Below are positions 4,611-5,774 of a DNA stretch of 5,774 nt, in pieces. Below the pieces are notes generated by a model. It was given only the letters and a program-made list of their open reading frames with translations, was not told where the DNA came from and ran no database searches. Made by a program: the position numbers and the translations under genes. Location: the NCBI GenBank assembly GCA_947455585.1, contig CANGOY010000137.1, forward strand, positions 1-5,774, read 5' to 3'. Origin of the DNA: Comamonadaceae bacterium (GTDB lineage: Bacteria; Pseudomonadota; Gammaproteobacteria; Burkholderiales; Burkholderiaceae_C). How positions within the stretch are numbered: the stretch's first letter is position 1; each line of letters opens with the position of its first letter.

Positions 4611-5774
4611 GCGAAACTTGTTAGTTATAGGATAACGCCAATCTTTACCGAAACTTCGGTGCGTGACGCGAATTCCCACCGGAGATTGACGGCGCTTGTA
4701 CTCGTTGATGCGAATCAGGCGGGTCACCTTCTCCACATCTGCACGGGCAAAGCCAGCCGCAATGATGTCGTCCGAGCTTTGGTCGTTTTCCATGAAGCGA
4801 GACACAATCTCGTCCAACACCTCGTACGGCGGTAAGCTGTCTTGGTCGGTTTGGTCGGGGCGCAGCTCAGCGCTGGGCGGGCGCGTGATGATGCGTTCAG
4901 GAATAGGCTCAGCGCCCGTGCCATAGGGGTCGTGGGCATTGCGCCAACGCGCCAGCTTGAACACCAAGGTTTTGGCTACGTCTTTGATGACAGCAAAACC
5001 ACCGGCCATGTCACCGTACAGCGTGCAATAACCCGTGGCCATTTCGCTCTTGTTGCCTGTGGTCAGCACGATGGCACCAAATTTATTAGACAAAGCCATC
5101 AGCAGCGTGCCGCGAATGCGGGCTTGGATGTTCTCTTCGGTGGTGTCGATCTGTGTGCCTTCAAAGTCGGCCTTGAGCGAGCTCAAGAAGGCCTCAAACT
5201 CCGGCACGATGGACACCTCGTCGTAACGCACGCCCATGCGTTGGGCCATGTCACGGGCATCGACCCAGCTGATTTCGGCTGTGTAGGGCGACGGCATCAT
5301 CACCGTGCGCACCTTGTCTGCACCCAAGGCATCCACCGCAATGGCCAGCACCAAGGCAGAATCAATGCCGCCCGACAAGCCCAGCAGCACGCTGGGGAAA
5401 CCGTTTTTGCCGATGTAGTCGCGCACGCCCAAAACGAGAGCGTGCCACAGGTCGGCTTCTAGCGAACCATCTTCAACGACGCCTCCAGACAGATGAAGCT
5501 TGACGGAAACTCGGCTTGACGAAGTTTGTGCATTCGCCATGCCCTGACCCTTTGGCGCATCGTCACCTCGCGTCACAGTCACCACAAACGAGGTCGCTTC
5601 AAAGCTAGGCGCACGCGCGGCCAACGCACCATCGGCATTGAGTGCGAACGAGCGGCCTTCAAACACCACCTCGTCTTGGCCGCCCACCAAATGCGCGTAA
5701 ATCATAGGCAAGCCCGTAGCTTGCACGCGAGAACGCATGGCCTGTTCGCGCTCGTCACCTTTGCCCACATGGAA
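4605..5774 (-). CDS. nadE: Glutamine-dependent NAD+ synthetase, N-terminus beyond the right window edge
   Basis: The enzyme makes NAD+ from deamido-NAD+ with ATP, using ammonia released from glutamine by its own nitrilase-like domain. The frame is open to the window edge, giving 389 visible residues of a family usually about 540-560, so roughly 160 N-terminal residues are missing, with the glutaminase catalytic Cys probably among them. The first visible residues (FHVGKGDEREQ) belong to the end of the nitrilase domain, which runs to about residue 68. A linker follows, then the synthetase domain with the ATP-binding SGGIDS (134-139; bases 5375-5358), the TTGNKSE and YCTLYGDMAGGF segments, AEPIPERIITRPPSAELRPD and the C-terminal RYPITNKF. 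GTG at 5768 is not the true start: upstream codons are in frame and fit the family. nadE and glnB form one minus-strand unit. No defect is seen in the visible part. Confidence 0.96.
   Translation of the reverse strand, partial: FHVGKGDEREQAMRSRVQATGLPMIYAHLVGGQDEVVFEGRSFALNADGALAARAPSFEATSFVVTVTRGDDAPKGQGMANAQTSSSRVSVKLHLSGGVVEDGSLEADLWHALVLGVRDYIGKNGFPSVLLGLSGGIDSALVLAIAVDALGADKVRTVMMPSPYTAEISWVDARDMAQRMGVRYDEVSIVPEFEAFLSSLKADFEGTQIDTTEENIQARIRGTLLMALSNKFGAIVLTTGNKSEMATGYCTLYGDMAGGFAVIKDVAKTLVFKLARWRNAHDPYGTGAEPIPERIITRPPSAELRPDQTDQDSLPPYEVLDEIVSRFMENDQSSDDIIAAGFARADVEKVTRLIRINEYKRRQSPVGIRVTHRSFGKDWRYPITNKFRA

Noticed and set aside
4624..4629. TATAAC on the minus strand as a -10 box for a separate glnB promoter
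   Set aside because: The bases encode the conserved RYPITN end of NadE, so the match is explained by coding constraint, and no usable -35 lies at 16-18 bp. A promoter is possible but not supported.
4842..5462. 206-codon plus-strand frame
   Set aside because: It is antisense to the synthetase domain of nadE, with a His/Gly/Arg-rich composition typical of a reverse-complement shadow.

Overview
The window looks like a stretch of a betaproteobacterial chromosome, most likely Burkholderiales and close to Comamonadaceae (Limnohabitans/Rhodoferax-like). This rests on the protein sequences I recognise (the sigma factor, the DUF3619 and DUF3106 proteins, the nadE-glnB pair) and on moderate GC. It is a genus-level guess from memory, not a search result. 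Every base belongs to a gene or a short intergenic control region. I see no mobile element, tRNA, rRNA or CRISPR.

Layout. (1) 1-725, minus strand: the 5' part of the acetolactate synthase large-subunit gene (ilvB/ilvI type), which runs off the left edge. (2) 726-987: a 262-bp divergent control region. It carries two back-to-back extended -10 promoter candidates arranged as an imperfect inverted repeat, small dyads between them, and a leader of about 157 nt in front of ilvB. (3) 988-4156, plus strand: six tightly packed genes, several overlapping by ATGA. In order they are an ECF-like sigma factor, a one-TM DUF3619 protein, an exported DUF3106 protein, an RDD-family membrane protein, diacylglycerol kinase (dgkA) and a LOG-family nucleotide phosphoribohydrolase. 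(4) 4166-4197: a strong hairpin with A/T runs on both sides, serving as a bidirectional terminator for the converging operons. (5) 4229-5774, minus strand: nadE (glutamine-dependent NAD+ synthetase, its N-terminus beyond the right edge) followed 37 bp later by glnB (PII nitrogen signal protein).

How it fits together. The right-hand pair joins NAD+ synthesis from glutamine to the protein that senses nitrogen and carbon status. The central operon starts with a regulatory module: a sigma factor, a single-pass membrane protein that could be its anti-sigma, and a secreted helical-repeat protein that could be a sensor. It continues into membrane-lipid and nucleotide housekeeping genes. The module resembles, in architecture only, sigma/anti-sigma/periplasmic-sensor systems such as CnrH-CnrY-CnrX. 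That analogy is my main hypothesis for an incompletely described system here. The remaining genes are ordinary conserved core genes.
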